Source of the DNA: ZCTH02-B3 sp036563895
GTDB lineage: Bacteria > Bacillota > Bacilli > Paenibacillales > Paenibacillaceae
Length of the DNA: 17,281 nt
Reading direction: 5' to 3'
Assembly (NCBI GenBank): GCA_036563895.1
Contig: DATCLN010000145.1
Span: 1-17,281, forward strand
Of this stretch, positions 1 through 7,016 are shown one piece after another (position 1 is the first letter of the stretch; each line of letters opens with the position of its first letter). Below the pieces are notes generated by a model. That model worked only from the letters and a program-made list of their open reading frames with translations, was not told the origin of the DNA and searched no databases. The position numbers and the translations under genes are program-made.

Positions 1-356
1 GCCAGCAGGCCGATGATCGCTTCCTCCAGCTTCCGCAAATACCCGTGCAGATCGAGCCCCGCCGCGTCCAGGTACAACAGCGGATAGCCCACCAGTTGGC
101 CCGGGCCGTGGTAGGTGATGTCGCCGCCGCGGTCGATTTCAAATACGGCGATGCCCCTCCGCGCAAGTTCTTCCCGCGGAAGCAACAGGTGTTCGGGATG
201 CCGGTCGGAGCCGATCGTGTAGGTCGGCGGATGCTCAAGCAAGAGCAGGGTGTCCGGCCGTTCCCCGCGGTCGATTTCCCTCACCATGGCTTTCTGCAGT
301 TCCCACGCCGCTCCGTACTCCATGCGGGGCAACATGCGGACTTCCAGCGTCCGCAT
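1..356 (-). CDS. lipB: Octanoyltransferase LipB (C-terminal part beyond window)
   Basis: Moves octanoyl groups from acyl carrier protein to the lipoyl-domain lysine of E2 proteins, the first step of lipoate assembly in the cytoplasm. The first 118 residues are visible. They contain the family signatures EHPPTYTIG (41-49) and RGGDITYHGPGQLVGYP (76-92). The catalytic Lys and Cys of the family lie further on, outside the window, so activity cannot be judged. The ATG at 356 is preceded by a purine-rich GGAGGGGGGAAG ribosome binding site. The gene begins 54 nt after the E2 stop codon on the same strand, so it is probably the last visible gene of the keto-acid dehydrogenase operon and serves the E2 encoded just before it. 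Bacillus subtilis uses LipM and LipL instead (established knowledge), so a LipB here is a useful taxonomic marker. Confidence 0.93.
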   Translation of the reverse strand, partial: MRTLEVRMLPRMEYGAAWELQKAMVREIDRGERPDTLLLLEHPPTYTIGSDRHPEHLLLPREELARRGIAVFEIDRGGDITYHGPGQLVGYPLLYLDAAGLDLHGYLRKLEEAIIGLL

Positions 357-410
357 CCGCTTCCCCCCTCCGCCCCCGTATCAACCAAGTCCTTTCGGAA
401 ACGGGGTTCC

Positions 411-1802
411 TCAGTACAGTTTTGTGTCGATCGTGTAGCTTTCCAGATTTTCCTTCACCCGCTGATGGAACCGGCCGCAGATGACGCCATCCAGAATGCG
501 GTGGTCGAAGGACAGACACAGGTTGACCATCGAGCGAATGGCGATCATGTCGCCAATCACCACCGGGCGTTTCACGATGGCTTCCATGGTCAGGATGGCC
601 GCCTGCGGGTAGTTGATGATGGGCACCGACAGGATGGAGCCGAAGGTGCCGGTGTTGTTCACCGTAAAGGTGCCGCCCTGCATGTCCTCCAGGGTCAGCT
701 TCCCTTCCCGCGTCTTGCGGGCCAGCTCGTGGATCTCGTGGGCAAGGCCGACGATGGTTTTCTGGTCGGCGTTGCGGATGACCGGCGTCAGCACGGAATC
801 CTCCGTCCCCACCGCCAGGGAGATGTTGATGTCGCGTTTGACGATGATCTTGTCGTCGGCCCACACCGAATTCATGATGGGATAATCCCGGATCGCGCTG
901 ACGACCGCCTTGATGAGAAACGGCAGATAGGTGAGATTGACGCCCTCCTGTTTGCGGAATTCGTCCTTCCAGCGGTTGCGCAGGGCCACCAGGTTGGTGA
1001 CGTCCACCTCGATGGACGTCCAGGCGTGGGGAATCTCGCTCACGCTTTGCCGCATGTTTCTCGCGATGGCCTTGCGGATGGGCGTCACGTCGATATAGTA
1101 TTCCCGTCCGGGAGCGCGCGGTTCCTCCACCTCGATGGTCGGCACGCCGGACGGAGCGGCCGGCGCGGCCCCGGCGGGAGCGGACGCCCTGGTCAAGACG
1201 GCCGGTCCCGACACCGGCGCCGCCAAAGCCGCCGCAGGCGCCGCGCCGGCGGGCGCAAACGCGGCCGGCTTCGGGGCTGCCGCCGTCCGTCCCGCCGCGC
1301 CGCCCCGCGCGATGTGATTCAACACATCCTTGCGCGTGATCCGGCCGCCCAGCCCGGTCCCGGTGACGGCGGTGAGATCGACGCCGTATTCCTCCGCCAG
1401 CTTCCGCACGGCGGGCGAATAGCGGTGCCGCATGGGCGCGGCGGGGTCGAACGCGGGCGATGCCGCCGCTCCCGCTCCGCCGGCGATGCCGGCCGCCACG
1501 GCCTCACCCGACGCTTGTCCGGCCGGAACCGGCGATTCTACCCCCGTCCCTTCGCCTTCCGTTTCGATGAGGCAGATCGGCGTTCCCACTTCCACCGTCT
1601 CGCCGGGGCCGACCAGGATTTTGGCCATCACGCCGGCCACCGTGGAAGGAATTTCGGCGTTCACCTTGTCGGTGATGATTTCGCAGATCGGCTCGTACAT
1701 TTCCACGCGATGGCCGGGTTCCTTGAGCCACCGTTCCACCGTCGCCGACACGAGGGATTCGGCCAGCTGCGGCATGCGGATTTCCGTCAGTTGCTTCGCC
1801 AT
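411..1802 (-). CDS. bkdB: Branched-chain 2-oxo acid dehydrogenase E2 (dihydrolipoamide acyltransferase)
   Basis: Core acyltransferase of a 2-oxo acid dehydrogenase complex; it passes the acyl group from lipoamide to CoA. The 463 residues show a lipoyl domain at about 3-80, with the modified lysine K46 in ITDKVNAEIPS. A peripheral subunit-binding domain follows at about 125-165 (RHRYSPAVRKLAEEYG), then an Ala/Pro-rich flexible linker at about 166-228. The catalytic domain ends with the active-site motif SFDHRILDG (H434, D438). The DKVNAE lipoyl site and the C-terminal TKLY resemble Bacillus BkdB more than pyruvate dehydrogenase E2, so branched-chain specificity is likely but inferred. ATG at 1802 has AAGGAG 9 nt upstream. 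It lies 43 nt after the E1-beta gene and 54 nt before lipB. Confidence 0.95.
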   Translation of the reverse strand: MAKQLTEIRMPQLAESLVSATVERWLKEPGHRVEMYEPICEIITDKVNAEIPSTVAGVMAKILVGPGETVEVGTPICLIETEGEGTGVESPVPAGQASGEAVAAGIAGGAGAAASPAFDPAAPMRHRYSPAVRKLAEEYGVDLTAVTGTGLGGRITRKDVLNHIARGGAAGRTAAAPKPAAFAPAGAAPAAALAAPVSGPAVLTRASAPAGAAPAAPSGVPTIEVEEPRAPGREYYIDVTPIRKAIARNMRQSVSEIPHAWTSIEVDVTNLVALRNRWKDEFRKQEGVNLTYLPFLIKAVVSAIRDYPIMNSVWADDKIIVKRDINISLAVGTEDSVLTPVIRNADQKTIVGLAHEIHELARKTREGKLTLEDMQGGTFTVNNTGTFGSILSVPIINYPQAAILTMEAIVKRPVVIGDMIAIRSMVNLCLSFDHRILDGVICGRFHQRVKENLESYTIDTKLY

Positions 1803-1845
1803 CGGTCCAAGCTCCTTCCCGGAGGCGCTGCCTTGAGGCCCGGCT

Positions 1846-2832
1846 TCAGTACCGCGCCAGCTCCAGCATCGCCGCCTTGACTTTCTCCTTGTTCAGCAGG
1901 AAGCGCTTCTCGGCCGGCGGGTTGATGGCCATCGCCGGCACGTCCGGCCCGCACAGGCGGCGGATCGGCGCGTCCAGATCGTACAGCAGCTCCTCGGCAA
2001 TGATCGCCGCCACCTCCGCGCCGACGCCGCCCGTCTTGTTGTCCTCGTGGATGATGAGCACCTTCCCGGTTCGGGCGGCGGCTTCCAGGATCGCTTCCCG
2101 GTCGAGGGGCTGCAGCGTCCTGAGGTCCAGGATGTGCGCCTCGATCCCCTCCTCGCGGGAAAGCTCCTCCGCCGCCTGCATGGCGAAGTGCAGGGGCATG
2201 CTGTATCCGATGACGGTGATGTCCGATCCTTCGCGCATCACGTTGGCCTTGCCGATGGGAACGATGTAGTCTCCTTCAGGCACTTCGCCGGAAATGAGCC
2301 GGTAGCATTTCTTGTGTTCAAAATAGAGCACCGGATCGGGATCGCGCACCGCCGCCTTGAGCAGCCCTTTCGCGTCATAGGAAGTGGCGGGAGCGACGAT
2401 TTTGAGGCCCGGTGTGCCGAAAAATACCGACTCTACGCATTGCGAGTGATAGGGTCCGCCGAACACGCCACCGCCGATGGGCGCGCGGATGACGACGGGG
2501 CAGTCCCAGTCGTTGTTGGAACGGTAGCGGATTTTGGCCGCCTCGCTGATGATCTGGTTCGTCGCCGGGAAAATGAAATCGGCGTACTGCATTTCGGCGA
2601 TGGGCCTCAGGCCCGCCATCGCCGCGCCGATGGCCACCCCGGCGATGGCCGACTCCGACAGCGGGGTGTCCAGCACCCGCCACTCGCCGAACAGGCGCTG
2701 CAGATCCTTGGTCGTGCCGAAGACGCCGCCTTTCACACCGACATCCTCGCCGAGCACGAAGACCCGCTCGTCGCGCTCCATTTCCTCTTTCATGGCCAGG
2801 CGGATCGCCTCGATGTATTCCAGGACCGGCAT
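1846..2832 (-). CDS. bkdAB: Branched-chain 2-oxo acid dehydrogenase E1 beta subunit
   Basis: Beta chain of the thiamine-diphosphate-dependent decarboxylase (E1), which works as an alpha2beta2 tetramer. The 328 residues match the usual length for the family. Seen: LGEDVGVKGGVFGTT (28-41); LSESAI with E60, the glutamate that activates the ThDP aminopyrimidine in this family; and the PYHSQ active-site histidine region (H129). I chose the ATG at 2832, one nucleotide after the E1-alpha stop. The GGGGAGG in the end of E1-alpha sits 9 nt before it, whereas the in-frame ATG at 2841 lies directly on that Shine-Dalgarno. The near-overlap implies translational coupling, as expected for subunits made in equal amounts. 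Much longer N-terminal extensions are open in frame but have no family support. Confidence 0.95.
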   Translation of the reverse strand: MPVLEYIEAIRLAMKEEMERDERVFVLGEDVGVKGGVFGTTKDLQRLFGEWRVLDTPLSESAIAGVAIGAAMAGLRPIAEMQYADFIFPATNQIISEAAKIRYRSNNDWDCPVVIRAPIGGGVFGGPYHSQCVESVFFGTPGLKIVAPATSYDAKGLLKAAVRDPDPVLYFEHKKCYRLISGEVPEGDYIVPIGKANVMREGSDITVIGYSMPLHFAMQAAEELSREEGIEAHILDLRTLQPLDREAILEAAARTGKVLIIHEDNKTGGVGAEVAAIIAEELLYDLDAPIRRLCGPDVPAMAINPPAEKRFLLNKEKVKAAMLELARY

Positions 2833-2833
2833 C

Positions 2834-3859
2834 TTACGCATCCTCCCCGTCTTCCGCGTAGACGTAGCGGAGCGAATCCTCCGGCGACTGGAATGGCGCG
2901 CGTTCGGCGTAAGCCGTGGCTTCGTCGATGACGGCACGGATGCGAGCCTCCAGCTCCCGGTCCTGTTCCTCCGACCAGAGTCCGCACTCGATCAGATAGT
3001 CCCGGAATTTCGGAATGCCGTCCCTTTCCCAGCCCCGTTCGACCTCTTCCTTCGTCCGGTAGGCCAGGTCGTTGTCGGAGGTGGAGTGCGCCGCCACCCG
3101 GTACGTCATCACTTCAATGAGCGTCGGCCCTTCCCCCGCAAGGGCCCGCTCCCGCGCTTCCCGGACGAGGCGGTACACTTCCAGGGGATCGTCCCCTTCC
3201 ACCCGGTAGCCGGGAAATCCGTAACCGGGCGCCCGTTCGCTGATCGGGGCGGCCGCCTGCTTGTGGTACGGTACGGAAATGGCGAACTGGTTGTTCTCGC
3301 AGAAAAAAATGACGGGCAATCGGAGCACCCCGGCAAAATTGAGCCCTTCGTGAAAATCGCCCTGGTTGCTCGACCCGTCGCCGAAAGATACGAAAGCCAC
3401 GGAGGGTTCCCCGCGCATTTTGGCGGCCAGGGCGAACCCGACCGCATGCGGAATCTGCGTCGCCACGGGGCTGGAATGCGTCACGATGCGCAGCCGCTTG
3501 CACCCGAAATGACCGGGCATCTGCCGGCCCGCGCTGTTGGGATCTTCCTCCTTGGCGAAGAGGGACAGCATCAGTTCCCTCATCGTCATGCCGATGGAAA
3601 GCACAAAGGCGTAATCCCGGTAATACGGCAAAAACCAGTCGCGTTCGCGATCCAGCGCGAACGCCGCCGCGGCCTGCGCCGGTTCCTGCAGCAGTCCGGA
3701 GATGTGGAAATTGATCTTGCCGGCCCGCTGCAGCAGAAGCGCCCGTTCGTCGTAGCGGCGGGCGAGCAGCATGTTTTCATACATCGCGAGAACCTGTTCG
3801 TCGCTCAGACCGAGTTCGCGGTGCCTGAGCGTCCGCCGGACGACGCCCGACTGCCTCAT
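2834..3859 (-). CDS. bkdAA: Branched-chain 2-oxo acid dehydrogenase E1 alpha subunit
   Basis: Alpha chain of E1; it binds ThDP and decarboxylates the 2-oxo acid. The 341 residues are normal for BkdAA. The ThDP/Mg motif runs from GDGSSNQGDFHEGLNF (160-175) to ENN with N190. The phosphorylation-loop-like segment RVAAHSTSDN, typical of branched-chain and pyruvate E1-alpha, follows in the last third. The ATG at 3859 has AGGAGG 8 nt upstream. A TTTTCA-17-TATAAT promoter lies about 60-90 nt before the start, so E1-alpha, E1-beta, E2 and lipB can be transcribed independently of lpd. Branched-chain specificity is inferred from overall likeness to BkdAA and from the DUF2627 neighbour; an acetoin or pyruvate enzyme is less likely. 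Confidence 0.95.
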   Translation of the reverse strand: MRQSGVVRRTLRHRELGLSDEQVLAMYENMLLARRYDERALLLQRAGKINFHISGLLQEPAQAAAAFALDRERDWFLPYYRDYAFVLSIGMTMRELMLSLFAKEEDPNSAGRQMPGHFGCKRLRIVTHSSPVATQIPHAVGFALAAKMRGEPSVAFVSFGDGSSNQGDFHEGLNFAGVLRLPVIFFCENNQFAISVPYHKQAAAPISERAPGYGFPGYRVEGDDPLEVYRLVREARERALAGEGPTLIEVMTYRVAAHSTSDNDLAYRTKEEVERGWERDGIPKFRDYLIECGLWSEEQDRELEARIRAVIDEATAYAERAPFQSPEDSLRYVYAEDGEDA

Positions 3860-3918
3860 GGCAGGTCCCTCCTGGCACGGAGATTTTGTAACCTGGTCTT
3901 AATACTTGGTGTAAATCC

Positions 3919-3947
3919 ATTATACTCATCGCCCGCGCAAATGAAAA
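3919..3947 (-). promoter_or_regulatory. Sigma-A-type promoter for bkdAA-bkdAB-bkdB-lipB
   Basis: On the minus strand the -10 TATAAT (3919-3924, perfect) is separated by exactly 17 nt from TTTTCA (3942-3947, 4 of 6 matches to the -35 consensus). Transcription would start near 3912, giving a leader of about 50 nt before the E1-alpha ATG. It lies directly downstream of the lpd terminator, which supports a separate transcription unit. Confidence 0.6.
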
Positions 3948-3958
3948 CGGTGGCCGCC

Positions 3959-4017
3959 AAAAAAAAGACAAAAACCCGGCGGGAGGCGGGACCGCGCGGC
4001 GGGCAAGCACGCGCGGT
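3959..4017 (-). terminator. Probable intrinsic terminator after lpd
   Basis: The minus-strand transcript forms ACCGCGCG (4010-4017) with CGCGCGGT (3991-3998), 8 perfect pairs that overlap the lpd stop codon. A small CCCG/CGGG hairpin follows, then a T-rich tract (T5, GTC, T8) at about 3959-3974. The main stem is not immediately next to the T run, so efficiency is uncertain; read-through into bkdAA is possible. Confidence 0.5.
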
Positions 4018-5447
4018 CATTTCGCCTTCCTCCGGGTTTCCACGGCCTGCATCGCTTCCTGCAGCGCTTCCGACAGGGTCGGATGCGGATGGATCGTGTA
4101 TGCCAGTTCCCAGGGGATGGCGTCCAGGACGCGGGCCAGGGAAGCTTCGGCGATGAGTTCGGTGACATGGGGACCCACCAGGTGGACGCCCAGCCAATCC
4201 CCCGTCGTCCGGTCGGCCACCACCTTCACGAATCCTTCCGTTTCCCCGTGCACCAGCGCCTTGCCGAACGCCGTCATGGGCATGCGGACCGTCATGACGT
4301 CAAAGCCGGCTTCGCGGGCGGCGTCCTCGGTCCAGCCGATGGCCGCCGCTTCCGGCCGCGAGTAGATGCAGCGGGGCACGTCCCGGTCCGCCGAACGCCT
4401 CGCCTGCCGGCCGCACAGGTGGTCGACGGCCACCGCCGCCTCGTGCATGGCGGCATGGGCCAGCTGCACGCCGCCGATGACGTCGCCGACGGCGTAGATA
4501 TGGGGCTCGTCCGTCTGCAGCGTGGCCGGGTTGACGGAAATGAAGCCGCGCTCCGTGCGGATGTCCGTGTTTTCCAGCCCCAGGTCTTCGATGTTGGCCT
4601 GCCGGCCGACGGACACCAGCATCCGCTCCCCAATGAGGCGCCGCTTCCGTCCGTCCGCTTCCACTTCCATGGACACTTCCCCGTCCCTCACCCGGCAGGT
4701 TTCCGGAAACAGGCGGGCGCCCGTGATCACCTCCGCTCCGCGCCGCTCGAGGGCCTTCTTCAGCTCCGCGGAAATGTCCCGGTCTTCGCCGGGCAGGATC
4801 CGCTCCGCCGTCTCCACCACGGTCACCCGCACGCCGAAATCCGTGAGCATGGACGCCCATTCCGTGCCGGTAACCCCGCCGCCCACGATGAGCACGGAGG
4901 ACGGCATCGTCTTCCAGTTCAGCGCCTCCTCCCCCGTGGCGACCCGGTCGCCGTCATACGGCAGCCCTTCAATCCGGATCGGCCGGGAACCGGTGGCGAT
5001 GATCAGGTGACGCGGCACGACGGTCTCCTGTTCGCCGCTCGCCAGCTGGACCGCCACCGATCCGCTGCGCGGCGAGAAGATCGAGGGGCCGATGATCCGC
5101 CCCGCGCCTTGCACGATCCGCACGCCGCTGCCCTCCACGAGGGAGCGGAGCGACCCGTGCAACCTTTCCACGACGGCCTCTTTGCGCGACATGACCGCGG
5201 CCCAGTCCACGGCCGGTTCCCCGCCGCCCAGGCGGATGCCGAAGGCCTCCGCGCCGCGGACGGCGGCGTACACCTCGGCGCTGCGAAGCAGGGTCTTGCT
5301 GGGCACGCAGCCGCGGTGCAGGCACGTTCCCCCCAGCTTGTCCCGCTCGATCAGGACGACGCTTTTGCCGGCGCGGGCCGCCAGCACCGCCGCCGTATAT
5401 CCTCCCGGTCCGCCCCCGAGCACGGCGACATCGGCTTCCATCGGCAT
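4017..5447 (-). CDS. lpdA: Dihydrolipoamide dehydrogenase (E3)
   Basis: Flavoprotein that reoxidises dihydrolipoamide on E2 with NAD+. The 476 residues show an N-terminal FAD motif VLGGGPGGYTAA (9-20) and the redox-active disulfide GGTCLHRGCVPSK (C42, C47). A central NAD-binding motif GGGVTGTE follows, and near the C-terminus the dimer-interface catalytic pair HPHPTLSE (H455, E460). ATG at 5447 with GGAGGG 8 nt upstream; a second in-frame ATG is two codons later. It is the first gene of the keto-acid dehydrogenase cluster but is separated from E1-alpha by a terminator and a promoter, so it may also supply other complexes. No ptb, buk or bcd gene is visible, unlike the Bacillus subtilis bkd operon. 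Confidence 0.95.
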   Translation of the reverse strand: MPMEADVAVLGGGPGGYTAAVLAARAGKSVVLIERDKLGGTCLHRGCVPSKTLLRSAEVYAAVRGAEAFGIRLGGGEPAVDWAAVMSRKEAVVERLHGSLRSLVEGSGVRIVQGAGRIIGPSIFSPRSGSVAVQLASGEQETVVPRHLIIATGSRPIRIEGLPYDGDRVATGEEALNWKTMPSSVLIVGGGVTGTEWASMLTDFGVRVTVVETAERILPGEDRDISAELKKALERRGAEVITGARLFPETCRVRDGEVSMEVEADGRKRRLIGERMLVSVGRQANIEDLGLENTDIRTERGFISVNPATLQTDEPHIYAVGDVIGGVQLAHAAMHEAAVAVDHLCGRQARRSADRDVPRCIYSRPEAAAIGWTEDAAREAGFDVMTVRMPMTAFGKALVHGETEGFVKVVADRTTGDWLGVHLVGPHVTELIAEASLARVLDAIPWELAYTIHPHPTLSEALQEAMQAVETRRKAK

Positions 5448-5567
5448 GAACGGTTCCCTCCGCTTCTTCCGTCGGGAAAAGGTCTGCCCCGAATCGGGAA
5501 TTCCTTTCTATCAACGGATTCTATTTTACCTTTTTTTTCGCGGGGAACCAAACGGGTCTTGACCGCA

Positions 5568-5596
5568 TGGACAGAAGAAGCAGAAAACGTTATCAT
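5568..5596 (+). promoter_or_regulatory. Sigma-A-type promoter for the DUF2627 gene
   Basis: TGGACA (5568-5573, 5 of 6) and TATCAT (5591-5596, 5 of 6) with a 17-nt spacer. Transcription would start around 5603, just before the GAGGGGAG ribosome binding site at 5608-5615 of the gene starting at 5625. Confidence 0.6.
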
Positions 5597-5624
5597 GTTA
5601 ACAGACCGAGGGGAGCGTGGCTTT

Positions 5625-5936
5625 GTGAGGAGAAACGCGATTTCGCGCCTGGCCGCCCTGCTGCTTTTGGCGATTCCCGGCGCGGCAGCGGCCTACGGCT
5701 TCAATGAAATGAGGGAAGCCTTTCTCGAATACTTCGCCTCGCTGGACGATCTCAACGTTGCCGATCCGAACTTCCCATGGGGAAAATTCATCATTGGAGC
5801 CGTGCTTTTTCTCGCGGGCGTCGGTTTCATCGGCGGATGGATTTTCTACCGCGACCGCAAGCGCAATTATGTCGCTTCCCGTCTCCGCTCCCGGCAAACC
5901 CGGCCGCGGTCCGGCGAAGACGGGGAGACCTCGTAA
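5625..5936 (+). CDS. DUF2627 (YqzF-like) small membrane protein
   Basis: 103 residues, function unknown. Two hydrophobic segments are visible: about 8-25 (LAALLLLAIPGAAAAYGF) and about 55-76 (IIGAVLFLAGVGFIGGWIF). The second is followed by the basic FYRDRKRN (74-81), which suggests a cytoplasmic C-terminal tail. The pattern IPG-AAYG near the start and FI-G-IF-RDRKRN near the end is that of DUF2627/YqzF. In Bacillus, yqzF lies beside the bkd operon, as it does here, divergent from lpd. The GTG at 5625 is preferred because GAGGGGAG ends 9 nt before it; an in-frame ATG at 5595 lies in the promoter -10 region and has no ribosome binding site. The tail (83-103) is polar and longer than in Bacillus homologues. 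Confidence 0.85.
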   Translation: MRRNAISRLAALLLLAIPGAAAAYGFNEMREAFLEYFASLDDLNVADPNFPWGKFIIGAVLFLAGVGFIGGWIFYRDRKRNYVASRLRSRQTRPRSGEDGETS

Positions 5937-6002
5937 GATCCGTCCCGGCGCGTACCCGGCAGGTTCCGGCCCCGGGTTGCGCGGCGGCCTCCCCGCCCCC
6001 GG

Positions 6003-6983
6003 TCAGAACACGAAATCCTCGTCCCGAAGCGGCTCAATGCGGATGGCGCGGATGTAGCCGTTTCCTTTTTTGGAGAAAAAGTCGTGCTGTTTCGTGTGGG
6101 TCTTGATCCCGTTGAACACCACGGGATTCACCGGTTCCTCGGCGAACACCGGGTCCAGACCCAGATTCATGAACGCCTTGTTGGCGTTGTACCGCACGAA
6201 GCGCATCACCTCGTCCACGAGGCCGACGGACGCATACAGCTCGGCGGTGTACGCCTCTTCGAGACGGTGCAGCCGTTCCAGCAGCCCCCGCAGTTCTTCC
6301 TCCGCGGCCAGGCGCTCGCGCTCCGGCATCTCCCGCGCGATCTCCTGCGCGAGCAGGCCCACGTACAAGCCGTGAATGCTTTCGTCCCGCAGGATGAGGT
6401 CGATGATCTCCCCGCAGCTGGTCATTTTCCCCTGCCCCGCCAGATAGAGCGGATAGAAGAACCCGCTGTAGAAAAGGTAGCTTTCCAGCAGCACCGACGC
6501 CCCCATGGCGAGGTACAGGTCGCGCGGCGTCCGGATGCCTTCGTACCGTTCGGCGATGATCGCCGCCTTCTGCTGCAGGATGGGGTGCGTTTCCACCCAG
6601 CGGAACAGGCGGTCGATTTCCTCGCCGGAGACGAGGGTGGTGAAAATGCTGCTGTACGACTTGGCGTGGATCTGCTCCATCATGCCCATGAACCCGAGCA
6701 CCGCCTTGCGCTGCAGCCCATCCACGCGCTCCAGGATCTTGGGCATGCCGACGCCGCCCTGCAGCGTGTCGAGCAGCGTCAGGCCGGCGAGCACCTTCAC
6801 GTAGGTCTCCTGCTCCGCCCCGCTCAGCGTGATCCAGCACATCTTGTCGTCGGACAGGGGGATTTCCTCGTCGGTCCAGAACTGCATGATGTTCTGGTTC
6901 CAGAACATGTACGTGAAATCGTCGTCCGGCCGGTTCCAGTTCACCGCCCGGAGCGGAGCCGCGGAAACGCCCCTGGTTGTCAT
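6003..6983 (-). CDS. nrdF: Class Ib ribonucleotide reductase small subunit NrdF
   Basis: Radical-generating beta subunit; its di-metal centre (Mn or Fe) makes the tyrosyl radical used by NrdE. All expected ligands are present in the 326 residues: D72 (LTLLDT), E103 and H106 (MMEQIHAKSYS), E167 (LLES), and E201 with H204 (LRDESIHG). The radical tyrosine is Y110. The conserved C-terminal end NGYIRAIRIEPLRDEDFVF matches the NrdF tail that docks on NrdE. ATG at 6983 has a strong GGAAAGGAG about 10 nt upstream. It starts 33 nt after the nrdE stop and is the last gene of the nrdI-nrdE-nrdF operon; it converges on the DUF2627 gene with 66 nt between them and no convincing terminator. Confidence 0.95.
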   Translation of the reverse strand: MTTRGVSAAPLRAVNWNRPDDDFTYMFWNQNIMQFWTDEEIPLSDDKMCWITLSGAEQETYVKVLAGLTLLDTLQGGVGMPKILERVDGLQRKAVLGFMGMMEQIHAKSYSSIFTTLVSGEEIDRLFRWVETHPILQQKAAIIAERYEGIRTPRDLYLAMGASVLLESYLFYSGFFYPLYLAGQGKMTSCGEIIDLILRDESIHGLYVGLLAQEIAREMPERERLAAEEELRGLLERLHRLEEAYTAELYASVGLVDEVMRFVRYNANKAFMNLGLDPVFAEEPVNPVVFNGIKTHTKQHDFFSKKGNGYIRAIRIEPLRDEDFVF

Positions 6984-7016
6984 TGTTTTCTTCTCCTTTC
7001 CGTAATACGTTTCATG

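Noticed and set aside
45..1880. Long plus-strand open frame of 611 codons opposite the E2 gene, and similar ones at 2534-4156, 6084-7985 and 12577-15195
   Set aside because: They are antisense to well-identified genes, have His/Arg/Pro/Gly-rich sequence without any family signal, lack ribosome binding sites, and arise from high GC at third codon positions of the real genes.
5448..5567. Promoter for lpd on the minus strand (TAAAAT near 5523)
   Set aside because: The -10-like TAAAAT has no acceptable -35 at 16-18 nt, so a promoter probably exists here but cannot be placed.
4083..5594. Long N-terminal extension in frame with the DUF2627 gene
   Set aside because: It is antisense to lpd; the DUF2627 homology begins only after the GTG at 5625, which has its own promoter and ribosome binding site.
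5954..5977. Hairpin ACCCGG/CCGGGT between the converging DUF2627 and nrdF genes as a terminator
   Set aside because: Only six pairs and no T run on either strand; it is not strong enough to call.
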